Positions 1 through 5,445 of a stretch of DNA of 5,829 nucleotides are shown one piece after another. Position numbers and translations under genes: made by a program. The stretch comes from Gammaproteobacteria bacterium. GTDB taxonomy: Bacteria; Pseudomonadota; Gammaproteobacteria; UBA9214. Each line of letters starts with the position of its first letter. Position 1 is the first letter of the stretch. Below the pieces are notes generated by a model. It was not told the DNA's origin. It worked only from the letters and a program-made list of their open reading frames with translations, and searched no databases. The stretch is from assembly GCA_029864225.1 (NCBI GenBank), contig JAOTTU010000122.1:1-5829 (forward strand). Reading direction: 5' to 3'.

Positions 1-1092
1 GGCCTGATTTCGGCCCAGCTCGGCGCCGGGGTGCAGGCCTTTTTCCAGAATCCGTGGATCCTGGGGCTGTTTGCCCTGATCTTTGTCGGGCTGGCGCTGT
101 CCATGTTCGGCTTCTTCACCCTGCAGTTGCCGGCCTCCTTGCAGGCGAAACTCAGCGAAACCAGCCACCGCCAGAAGAGCGGCTCGCTCATCGGCGTGGC
201 CGTGATGGGCGTGCTGTCGGCCCTGATCGTCGGCCCCTGCGCCGGGCCGGTCCTGATCGGCGCCCTGCTCTACACCAGCCAGAGCGGGGACTATCTGACC
301 GGGGCATTGGCCATGTTTGCCCTCGGCAACGGCATGGGCGCACCCCTGCTGGTCATCTGCACCTCCGGTGGCAAACTGCTACCCAAGGCCGGCGGCTGGA
401 TGGACACGGTCAAGGCGGTGTTCGGCGTCGTACTGCTGGGCGTGGCCCTGCTGATGCTGGAACGCGTCCTGCCCGGCCCGGTGACCCTGGCCCTGTGGGC
501 CCTGTTGCTGATCATCCCGGCCATCTACATGGGTGCACTCGACCCGATCGCGGCCGGGGCATCCGGCTGGCGCAAGCTCTGGAAGGGCCTGGGTGTCGCC
601 ATGCTCATCTACGGCATCATCCTGCTGCTCGGTGCCGCCACCGGCGCGCGCGACCCGTTTGACCCGCTGCGCAAGCTCACCGCCGGCGCGGGCCTCACGG
701 CCAGCGGCGAACACGCCTCGCAACACCTGGCGTTCAACCGCATCAAGAGCATCGATGATTTCAACGCCGCAGTGCAGGAAAGTACCCGCCAGGGCAAACC
801 GGTCATGCTGGACTTCTATGCCGACTGGTGCACCTACTGCATCAAGATGGAGGACTACACCTTCTCCGACAACCGCGTGCAGCAGGCGCTGGACAACGTC
901 ACCCTGCTGCAGGCCGACGTCACCGCCAACGACGCGACCGACATGGCACTGCTCAACCATTTCAAGCTGTTCGCCCCGCCCGCCATCCTGTTCTTCGGCC
1001 CGAACGGTGAGGAACGCCGCAGCTACCGGCTGGTCGGCTACATGAACGCCGATGATTTCCTGGAGCACCTGAAGGGGGCGCTGGGGAATTAG
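1..1092 (+). CDS. dsbD: Thiol:disulfide interchange protein DsbD, C-terminal part (5' truncated by window)
   Basis: DsbD passes electrons from cytoplasmic thioredoxin across the inner membrane to periplasmic disulfide isomerases and reductases. The reading frame is open from base 1, so the gene begins upstream; the GTG at 31 is not the true start. About 363 codons are present, against roughly 560-770 residues for whole members. Hydrophobic segments cover codons from about 52-120, 184-360 and 409-645. A membrane cysteine in GPCAGPVLIG (codon 238-240) matches the second redox cysteine of the DsbD membrane domain, and SMFGFFTLQLP is a family signature. The periplasmic thioredoxin-like domain follows, with active site DWCTYC (cysteine codons 829-831 and 838-840), the YTFSD stretch and a probable cis-proline in APPAILFF. 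The stop is TAG at 1090-1092. The N-terminal domain and first membrane cysteine lie outside the window. No frameshift is seen. It converges on prsR and has no evident link to it. Confidence 0.95.
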   Translation, partial: GLISAQLGAGVQAFFQNPWILGLFALIFVGLALSMFGFFTLQLPASLQAKLSETSHRQKSGSLIGVAVMGVLSALIVGPCAGPVLIGALLYTSQSGDYLTGALAMFALGNGMGAPLLVICTSGGKLLPKAGGWMDTVKAVFGVVLLGVALLMLERVLPGPVTLALWALLLIIPAIYMGALDPIAAGASGWRKLWKGLGVAMLIYGIILLLGAATGARDPFDPLRKLTAGAGLTASGEHASQHLAFNRIKSIDDFNAAVQESTRQGKPVMLDFYADWCTYCIKMEDYTFSDNRVQQALDNVTLLQADVTANDATDMALLNHFKLFAPPAILFFGPNGEERRSYRLVGYMNADDFLEHLKGALGN

Positions 1093-1120
1093 ACTCTGTT
1101 GCTGGCCATAAATAATAGAT

Positions 1121-1149
1121 CACCGCAGAGGCGCGGAGAGCGCAGAGAA
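1121..1149 (+). repeat. CGCAGAG-type dispersed repeat, left arm
   Basis: The arm starts CACCGCAGAGGCGC and ends CGCAGAGAA. Positions 1122-1149 match the reverse complement of 1458-1485 at 23 of 28 bases, so the two form a long inverted pair. A partial direct copy, CACCGCAAAGGCGC, lies at 1170-1183 and matches 1121-1134 at 13 of 14 bases. Repeats of this CGCAGAG type are scattered through many bacterial genomes; function unknown. Confidence 0.65.
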
Positions 1150-1169
1150 CAGCGGAAATAACACATATT

Positions 1170-1183
1170 CACCGCAAAGGCGC
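1170..1183 (+). repeat. Partial second copy of the CACCGCAGAGGCGC repeat
   Basis: CACCGCAAAGGCGC here matches 1121-1134 with one mismatch, 49 bp downstream of the first copy and in the same orientation. It is probably a decayed or partial repeat unit. Confidence 0.5.
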
Positions 1184-1187
1184 ACGA

Positions 1188-1271
1188 CTGCATGGAGAAG
1201 GTGAGACCGGGAACCGGTCGAGAGGCTGGCCCGGTCCATGCAGGAGCTTCAGTAACGCATCGAGCAGTTAC
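1188..1271 (+). other. Hairpin-rich stretch, possible structured RNA or old repeat
   Basis: A compound stem can be drawn. CTGCATG (1188-1194) pairs with CATGCAG (1237-1243), and GACCGGG (1205-1211) pairs with CCCGGTC (1230-1236). The 3' arm is therefore continuous and the 5' arm carries a 10-nt bulge. A second small hairpin pairs GTAAC (1252-1256) with GTTAC (1267-1271). Fold potential is seen directly; transcription is not known. It could be part of a degenerate mobile repeat instead. Confidence 0.3.
1227..1242 (+). promoter_or_regulatory. Weak sigma-54 (-24/-12) promoter-like site
   Basis: TGGCCCGGTCCATGCA fits the consensus TGGCACGNNNNTTGCA with two mismatches; the GG and GC dinucleotides are correctly placed. 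The nearby prsR encodes a sigma-54 activator, which makes the match worth noting. However, no gene lies downstream on this strand, and the bases are also the 3' arm of the hairpin above, so chance is quite possible. Confidence 0.2.
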
Positions 1272-1292
1272 CGAAAGGCCGCTAAGAAAATC

Positions 1293-1430
1293 TTAAGGAA
1301 AGTCTGATCAATCCGTCATTCCGGGCGGAGCGTAGTGGAGACCCGGAACCCAGCAGCTGGTAATCAGGCAGTGACTGGATTCCGGCCTTCGCCGGAATGA
1401 CGAAAGATGAATTAATCTGGCCTTCCTTAA
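1293..1430. mobile_element. MITE-like 138-bp palindromic element with TTAAGGAA ends
   Basis: The outermost bases TTAAGGAA (1293-1300) and TTCCTTAA (1423-1430) are perfect inverted repeats. Inside them GATCAAT (1306-1312) faces ATTAATC (1411-1417) with one mismatch. CGTCATTCCGG (1314-1324) is perfectly inverted at 1392-1402, and GGAACCCAG (1345-1353) pairs with CTGGATTCC (1375-1383) with one mismatch. The core is the GTCATTCCGG...CCGGAATGAC dispersed repeat common in proteobacteria. No ORF lies inside, so it would be non-autonomous. The right end runs into six T residues, so transcripts leaving dsbD could fold it into a long terminator-like hairpin. Confidence 0.55.
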
Positions 1431-1457
1431 TTTTTTATTGAAATAATTATTATTCAG

Positions 1458-1485
1458 TTCTCTGCGTCCTTTGCGACTCTGCGGT
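1458..1485 (-). repeat. CGCAGAG-type dispersed repeat, right (inverted) arm
   Basis: Read on the minus strand this begins ACCGCAGAG and ends CGCAGAGAA, the inverted partner of 1122-1149 (23 of 28 identical). The two arms enclose the hairpin-rich stretch and the MITE-like element. Confidence 0.65.
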
Positions 1486-1508
1486 TAATTTTTTATTTGT
1501 TAAACATT

Positions 1509-1596
1509 TTTCCGTGTGTTTCCATGGCAACTATCCTGTTTTCACTTTGTTACGCTTTTATCTTTCCGTGTCCTTCCGTGGATTCCGTGGCTAATT
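1509..1596 (+). repeat. CCGTG-rich dispersed repeats downstream of prsR
   Basis: TTTCCGTGTGTTTCCATGGC (1509-1528) and a longer copy at 1558-1596 that ends GTGGCTAATT belong to the same family as the repeats at 5211-5490. The 39-bp stretch 1558-1596 differs from 5351-5389 at only one base and has the same orientation. A TTTTCACTTTGTT motif between the copies (1540-1552) also recurs near 5197. Confidence 0.7.
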
Positions 1597-1606
1597 TTAT
1601 TGATTA

Positions 1607-1631
1607 ATCGCGCCTGCGAGGCGCTTCTACA
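1607..1631 (-). repeat. REP hairpin, copy 1 (after prsR)
   Basis: GCGCCT (1610-1615), loop GCG, AGGCGC (1619-1624) form a perfect 6-bp stem. The flanks are ATC on one side and TTCTACA on the other. Read on the minus strand the element is TGTAGAA followed by the hairpin: a GTAG foot plus stem-loop, as in GTAG-class REP sequences of gammaproteobacteria. It lies 18 bp beyond the prsR stop codon. Confidence 0.75.
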
Positions 1632-1634
1632 TTT

Positions 1635-1647
1635 CAAGTTTCACTTG
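1635..1647 (-). terminator. Small hairpin just after the prsR stop
   Basis: CAAGT (1635-1639), loop TTC, ACTTG (1643-1647) form a 5-bp stem two bases beyond the TAA stop of prsR. No U-tract follows on the minus strand, so it does not qualify as a classical intrinsic terminator. Together with REP copy 1 it could slow 3' decay or weakly terminate. Low confidence. Confidence 0.2.
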
Positions 1648-1649
1648 TT

Positions 1650-3011
1650 TTATTTCGGTTTGAGCCCGAACTTGCGCATCAAGTCATACATGGTCGGGCG
1701 ACTGATGCCCAGCAGTTCCGACGCCTTTGAGACCTTGCCGCCAACGTGGTTCAGGGCACGGGTGATGGCCTGGCGATCGGTGCGTTCGCGGATCTCGCGC
1801 AAGTTGAAGGTGGCGAGTTCCTCGGGCGTATTGCCGCCCAGCTCCAGATCGCCGGCACCGATCTGGTTCCGCTCGGCCATGATCACCGCGCGCTTGACGC
1901 GGTTCTCCAGCTCCCGGACATTGCCCGGCCAGCCGTAGTTCTCGATCGCCGCCATGGCATTCTTGGTGAAACGGTAGCCCTTCTTGCCCTGCTGCTTGCT
2001 GATGCGCTCAAGGAAGACCCGTGCCAGCAGCAAGGCATCGCCATCGCGTTGGCGCAATGCCGGTATGGCGATTGAGACCTCGCTGACGCGGTAATAAAGG
2101 TCCTCGCGAAATTGGTTGTCACGAATCAACTCGTGCAGATCCTTGTGGGTAGCGCAGATGACGCGCACATCGACCGGTATCTCCTTGCGCCCGCCGACAC
2201 GTTCGATCACGCGCTCCTGCAGGAAGCGCAACAGCTTGGCCTGCAGTGGCAGCGGCATGTCACCGACCTCATCCAGGAACAGGGTCCCGCCCGAGGCCGT
2301 CTCGATCTTGCCAGGCGTCTGCTTGGCCGCTCCGGTAAACGCGCCTTTTTCGTAACCGAACAGTTCACTCTCGAGCAGGTTCTCGGGGATCGCGGCACAG
2401 TTGATCGCGACGAAACGCATGTCACCCCGCGTACTGAGCCCATGCAGCGACCTTGCCAGCAATTCCTTGCCGGTACCGGACTCGCCCAACACCATCACCG
2501 TGGCATCCGTCGGCGCCACCTTCTCCACCGTGCGGCATACCTGCAGCATATCGTCATTGCCTGTGATCACGCCCTCGAGAGGCGACACCGTCTGCTGGGT
2601 ACTCAGCCGGCGGTTCTCTTCCTCCAGTTCATAGAGCCGGTAGGCGCGGTTCACGATCAGCTCGAGCATGTCCGCATCGATCGGCTTGTAGAAGAAATCG
2701 TAGGCGCCCAAGGCAACCGACCGGGTGGCATGCTCACGGTCATTGTTGCCGGTGACAACGATCACCTTGGTGTGCGGTGCCTTCTGCAGAATCTCTTCAA
2801 GCAGGCCGAAGCCCACGCTGGTACCGTTCGCTTCCGGGGGCAGCCCCAGGTCAAGGGTGACAACCGGCGGCTGGTTTTCATCGAGCCCGGCAATCGCTGT
2901 ATCCCAGTCGTCCGCAACGACCACATCGTAGTTCTCGAAACACCAGCGCAGCTGCGTCTGCAATCCGGGATCATCCTCGATAACCAGCAATTTTCTTATG
3001 GCTGTTTCCAT
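1650..3011 (-). CDS. prsR: PEP-CTERM-system sigma-54-dependent response regulator PrsR
   Basis: This NtrC-type activator is the response regulator of XrtA/PEP-CTERM systems; work on floc-forming Zoogloea tied PrsK/PrsR and RpoN to PEP-CTERM protein expression. It has 453 residues, the normal full length. The receiver domain (about 7-125) has the acidic pair E12-D13/D14, phospho-acceptor D54 in LDLGLPP, T87 and K109. The AAA+ domain (about 145-385) has Walker A GESGTGKE (176-183), the sigma-54-contacting GAFTGA loop (223-228) intact, and Walker B GTLFLDE (242-248). A Fis-type helix-turn-helix ends the protein (about 410-453, core SKASELLGISRPTMYDLMRK). The ATG at 3009-3011 has an AGGT Shine-Dalgarno with about 7 nt spacing. 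It starts 17 bp after prsK, so the two are one operon. The PrsR subfamily call rests on overall similarity and on the PrsK neighbour. Confidence 0.95.
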   Translation of the reverse strand: METAIRKLLVIEDDPGLQTQLRWCFENYDVVVADDWDTAIAGLDENQPPVVTLDLGLPPEANGTSVGFGLLEEILQKAPHTKVIVVTGNNDREHATRSVALGAYDFFYKPIDADMLELIVNRAYRLYELEEENRRLSTQQTVSPLEGVITGNDDMLQVCRTVEKVAPTDATVMVLGESGTGKELLARSLHGLSTRGDMRFVAINCAAIPENLLESELFGYEKGAFTGAAKQTPGKIETASGGTLFLDEVGDMPLPLQAKLLRFLQERVIERVGGRKEIPVDVRVICATHKDLHELIRDNQFREDLYYRVSEVSIAIPALRQRDGDALLLARVFLERISKQQGKKGYRFTKNAMAAIENYGWPGNVRELENRVKRAVIMAERNQIGAGDLELGGNTPEELATFNLREIRERTDRQAITRALNHVGGKVSKASELLGISRPTMYDLMRKFGLKPK

Positions 3012-3017
3012 TAAAAT

Positions 3018-3021
3018 ACCT
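3018..3021 (-). promoter_or_regulatory. prsR Shine-Dalgarno
   Basis: AGGT on the minus strand lies about 6-7 nt before the prsR ATG, in the 17-bp gap after the prsK stop. It supports the ATG at 3009-3011. Confidence 0.5.
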
Positions 3022-3037
3022 GTCGCGTCTATGCGAC
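3022..3037 (-). promoter_or_regulatory. Hairpin spanning the prsK stop codon, upstream of the prsR SD
   Basis: GTCGC (3022-3026) pairs with GCGAC (3033-3037) around a 6-nt loop. The prsK TAG stop (3029-3031) sits in the loop, and the prsR Shine-Dalgarno begins right beside the stem. It could influence coupling of prsR translation to prsK, but a 5-bp stem this small may be chance. Confidence 0.25.
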
Positions 3038-5119
3038 TCCAATCTGAACGTTTTCTTCGATTACACCACTGATCGGCAGGCTTACCCTGAACGTGGTGCC
3101 CTCTCCGACCCGGCTGATGACTTCGATGTCACCGCCGAGTTTGTGAACATAGTCCCGCGATTCATACACCCCGATGCCCATGCCGGATTTTCCCTTGGTA
3201 CTGTCAAACGGCCGGAACAGGCGATTCCTGATGAACTCCTTGTCCATACCGGCCCCGGTATCCTGCACCTCGATGATGGCACGGTCGTCGCGTTGGAACA
3301 GTCGCACGATGATCCGGCCATCATCCGGCGTCGCGTCCTGGGCATTGCGAATGAGATGGCCGATGATGGCTGCAAAGCGGTCGCGGTTGGCATGCAGCGG
3401 AATCCCCTCTGCCTGGCAGTCGAGCGAGGGCACCGGCCTGCCGCTCGACATGCTCCTTACGACATCTCTCAGCAGGATACAGAGCTCGACATCCTCGGCT
3501 TCCTGCGGCTGCAGGGTATCGCTTTGCAGGTGCGCCAGCAGCCGGTTCATCTTCTGCACCGAGTTGTCCACCGTATTGATCGCATCCTCCATGAAGCGCG
3601 GATTGGCCTTGTGTTTGGCGGCATTGGTCACTACCAGTGAAAGCTGAGCAATCAGGTTCTTCAGATCGTGCATGACATAGGCGGTCAGGCGGCTGCAGGC
3701 CTCGAACTGTTTGGCCTCGGCCAGGGACCGGGAAGCCTCCAACTGCGCCAGGTGTACCGCCACCTGGCGACCGGCCGTTTTAATCAGATCGGAATCCTCC
3801 CAGTTGAAATTATGCTGGGCGGGCGAACGCGCCAGTACGATAAAGCCGAGCATGTAATCGTGAACGATCAGGGGGACCACCAGCCAGGCACGCGGCATCT
3901 TTGCCAGCCATTCGGGGATAGCCAGATTGTTGTAGAAATCCGGCTCACGTTCATATTCATCCAGATTGATCAGCCATTCACGCTGGCTCATGAACTGGAT
4001 GAGCGGATGATCCTTGTCCACGGTGTCGCTCTCGGACACCTCCATCTGCCAGGTCGCCACCGGTACATACTGATTAGTCATCTGGCGCATCCACAGCACC
4101 CCACCGGGGCTTTCGATGATCTCGGCCAGCGAATGGATAGCGCGTTCGCGCAAGCGCTCGTCCGGCTGTCCGGAAGACAGCGTCTGGATAAATCGCAGCC
4201 ATTCGTCACGGTAGTCGTATTTGTAATGAAAGAAGTGTTTGTTGATCAGCACCCGAAGGCTGGCCCGGACCCGCCCGGAGAACAGCAGCACCATCAATAC
4301 CAGGCCGGCGCCGAACAGAAAGATCACCTGGACAACCGTGCCCCATTCCCCGCCAAAGGAGCGGATGTAGTAACCGCCCACGCCCATGGCAAGCAGATAC
4401 AGGCCGGTACCCAGCAGTGTCGTGGTATGGAATACCATCCGGCGCGAAACAAAGATGTCCAGGGAGAGCCGCGGGTCGCGCGCGACCGCCACCCCCAGGA
4501 CCGGTACCGCCATGGCATTCACGAAACCGCGCGCCTCCCACAAGGTGGTATCCAGCCCCTGGAACAGCAGCGCATGTGAATAGAGGTAGAAATCGTAGGC
4601 AAAGATCACACCGAGCCCGATGCACAGGTACTTGACCGCCCGGCGCGACTCCAAATGGGCATTACGCATGATCTGCTCGACCAGGATCAGGCCGGCAATT
4701 GCCAGAACCATCAAGCCGGCAAACAACAGGTCGATGCCGAGGTAAACGGCTGCAGCGGGCCCGGCGAACATACGGTAGACCACGATCATCATCAGCAGCA
4801 CTGTATAGCTTGCCAGCAGTAGGGCGGCCTTGCGGAAGCGCTGACTCGCCATGCGCGTGTCGGTCACCGCCGAAAGCATCACGTAGCCGAGAAACAGCAG
4901 CCAGGCAAAACTGCGCAGCGGCTCCACCAGATAGGAAAGGAACGAGGCCTCATGGTAGACCGCCAGCGCCGTCACACCCAGCCAGACCGTGCTCGCGATC
5001 GAGGCCACCTTGAGGGCATTCTTGCGCGAACGGCCCTGCTGCCCGGTCAGCAGCACCAGCGACAGGACCAGAAAGAAAACGGCCCCGGTAACAAAACTGA
5101 TTACGCCTATATCAATCAA
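3029..5119 (-). CDS. prsK: XrtA/PEP-CTERM-system sensor histidine kinase PrsK
   Basis: This inner-membrane sensor kinase probably phosphorylates PrsR. It has 696 residues, in line with the PrsK family. Roughly the first 285 residues hold eight or nine hydrophobic segments, for example 5-25, 65-85, 97-117, 125-147, 230-252 and 262-280. The HFFHYKYDYRDEWLRF linker follows, then a GAF-like domain (about 310-460). The kinase core has the H-box AYVMHDLKN with phospho-acceptor H484, the N-box HLIRNAQDA with N592, the G1 box DTGAGM starting at D620, and a glycine-rich GKSGMGIGVYESRDYV ATP lid. The signal sensed is unknown. No ATG fits: an in-frame TAG lies at 5144-5146, and the only usual start before the first membrane helix is TTG at 5117-5119. 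That codon abuts a REP hairpin, which also supplies the nearest Shine-Dalgarno-like sequence. An ATT or ATA start cannot be excluded. Transcription continues into prsR. Confidence 0.94.
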   Translation of the reverse strand: MIDIGVISFVTGAVFFLVLSLVLLTGQQGRSRKNALKVASIASTVWLGVTALAVYHEASFLSYLVEPLRSFAWLLFLGYVMLSAVTDTRMASQRFRKAALLLASYTVLLMMIVVYRMFAGPAAAVYLGIDLLFAGLMVLAIAGLILVEQIMRNAHLESRRAVKYLCIGLGVIFAYDFYLYSHALLFQGLDTTLWEARGFVNAMAVPVLGVAVARDPRLSLDIFVSRRMVFHTTTLLGTGLYLLAMGVGGYYIRSFGGEWGTVVQVIFLFGAGLVLMVLLFSGRVRASLRVLINKHFFHYKYDYRDEWLRFIQTLSSGQPDERLRERAIHSLAEIIESPGGVLWMRQMTNQYVPVATWQMEVSESDTVDKDHPLIQFMSQREWLINLDEYEREPDFYNNLAIPEWLAKMPRAWLVVPLIVHDYMLGFIVLARSPAQHNFNWEDSDLIKTAGRQVAVHLAQLEASRSLAEAKQFEACSRLTAYVMHDLKNLIAQLSLVVTNAAKHKANPRFMEDAINTVDNSVQKMNRLLAHLQSDTLQPQEAEDVELCILLRDVVRSMSSGRPVPSLDCQAEGIPLHANRDRFAAIIGHLIRNAQDATPDDGRIIVRLFQRDDRAIIEVQDTGAGMDKEFIRNRLFRPFDSTKGKSGMGIGVYESRDYVHKLGGDIEVISRVGEGTTFRVSLPISGVIEENVQIGVA

Positions 5120-5148
5120 GTTTATCGCGCTTGCGAAGCGCTCCTACA
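5117..5148 (-). promoter_or_regulatory. prsK translation start region formed by a REP element
   Basis: Reading the minus strand, AGGAG (5141-5145) is followed by a 6-bp stem-loop (5127-5141), then GATAAAC (5120-5126), then the TTG start (5117-5119). Linear spacing from AGGAG to TTG is 21 nt, too long for normal initiation. If the hairpin folds, the effective gap from AGGA is 7 nt, which is ideal. No other Shine-Dalgarno-like sequence is nearer. The arrangement is seen directly; its use is inferred. Confidence 0.4.
5124..5148 (-). repeat. REP hairpin, copy 2 (abutting the prsK start)
   Basis: GCGCTT (5127-5132), loop GCG, AAGCGC (5136-5141) form a perfect 6-bp stem with a TCCTACA flank. Relative to copies 1 and 4, both arms changed together (CCT/AGG to CTT/AAG), keeping the stem. 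Its outer edge is 4 bp from the prsK start codon. Confidence 0.8.
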
Positions 5149-5187
5149 GGTTGCCCAAACATAGTTTTGTCCAGCCATCTCGCATCT

Positions 5188-5208
5188 CACTTTTCACTTT
5201 TCACTTTG
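5188..5208 (+). repeat. Heptamer tandem repeat (CACTTTT)x3
   Basis: Two exact CACTTTT units and one CACTTTG unit lie in tandem. Related TTTTCACTTTGTT, TTTCACTTG and TTTTTCACTCTTCAC stretches occur at 1540, 1640 and 5494, each next to the other repeats. This suggests they are part of the same composite repeat or a preferred insertion context. Confidence 0.6.
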
Positions 5209-5261
5209 TTTTATCTTCCCGTGGCTAATTCTCTTTCCACGTTTCATGCTCCATGTAGTTG

Positions 5262-5286
5262 ATCGCGTCTGCGAGACGCTCCTGCA
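5262..5286 (-). repeat. REP hairpin, copy 3
   Basis: GCGTCT (5265-5270), loop GCG, AGACGC (5274-5279) form a perfect 6-bp stem. Both arms differ from copy 1 at paired positions (CCT/AGG to TCT/AGA). The flank is TCCTGCA instead of TCCTACA, so on the minus strand the foot reads GCAG instead of GTAG. Confidence 0.75.
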
Positions 5287-5420
5287 ATGTTTTAATTTTC
5301 CGCGTCCTTCCGTGTGTTTCCGTGGCTATTGGTTCTGGTTTTTTAATTATTTATCTTTCCGTGTCCTTCCCTGGATTCCGTGGCTAATTCCTTTTTTATG
5401 TTTCATGATCCGTGTAGTTG

Positions 5421-5445
5421 ATCGCGCCTGCGAGGCGCTCCTACA
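5421..5445 (-). repeat. REP hairpin, copy 4
   Basis: GCGCCT (5424-5429), loop GCG, AGGCGC (5433-5438) form a stem identical to copy 1. The flank is TCCTACA, giving a GTAGGA foot on the minus strand. It sits in the second composite unit, in the same orientation as the other three copies. Confidence 0.8.

Larger units (their letters stand above)
1093..1649. other. Repeat-filled gap between convergent dsbD and prsR
   Basis: These 557 bp hold no convincing gene. They are more AT-rich than the flanking genes and consist largely of repeats, listed separately: CGCAGAG-type inverted arms, a hairpin-rich stretch, a GTCATTCC-type palindromic element, CCGTG-rich repeats and a REP hairpin. A 34-codon ATG frame at 1192-1296 exists but has no good ribosome binding site, and it lies over the hairpins. 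No promoter for either flanking gene is expected here, because both genes end at this gap. Confidence 0.8.

Noticed and set aside
379..1068. 229-codon minus-strand frame opposite dsbD
   Set aside because: Antisense shadow of a clear DsbD coding frame.
1192..1296. 34-codon ATG frame in the dsbD-prsR gap
   Set aside because: No well-placed Shine-Dalgarno, it overlaps the hairpin-rich stretch, and its stop falls in the MITE-like end; it is better explained as non-coding.
1607..1631. Intrinsic terminator for prsR formed by REP copy 1
   Set aside because: The stem is strong, but no U-tract follows on the minus strand, so it is annotated only as a REP.
1516..1938. 140-codon plus-strand frame beginning in the repeats
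   Set aside because: It reads through CCGTG repeats and a REP, then antisense through the 3' end of prsR; no ribosome site or protein features.
2112..3014. 300-codon plus-strand frame opposite prsR
   Set aside because: It lies wholly antisense to a strongly recognised regulator with intact receiver, AAA+ and HTH motifs; its translation shows no family features and reflects GC-rich codon structure.
3668..4579. 303-codon plus-strand frame opposite prsK
   Set aside because: Antisense shadow of prsK; low-complexity H/Q/G/R-rich translation with no recognisable domain.
5141..5180. Sigma-70 promoter for prsK using TGGACA (5168-5173, minus strand) as a -35 box
   Set aside because: No acceptable -10 hexamer lies 16-18 bp downstream.
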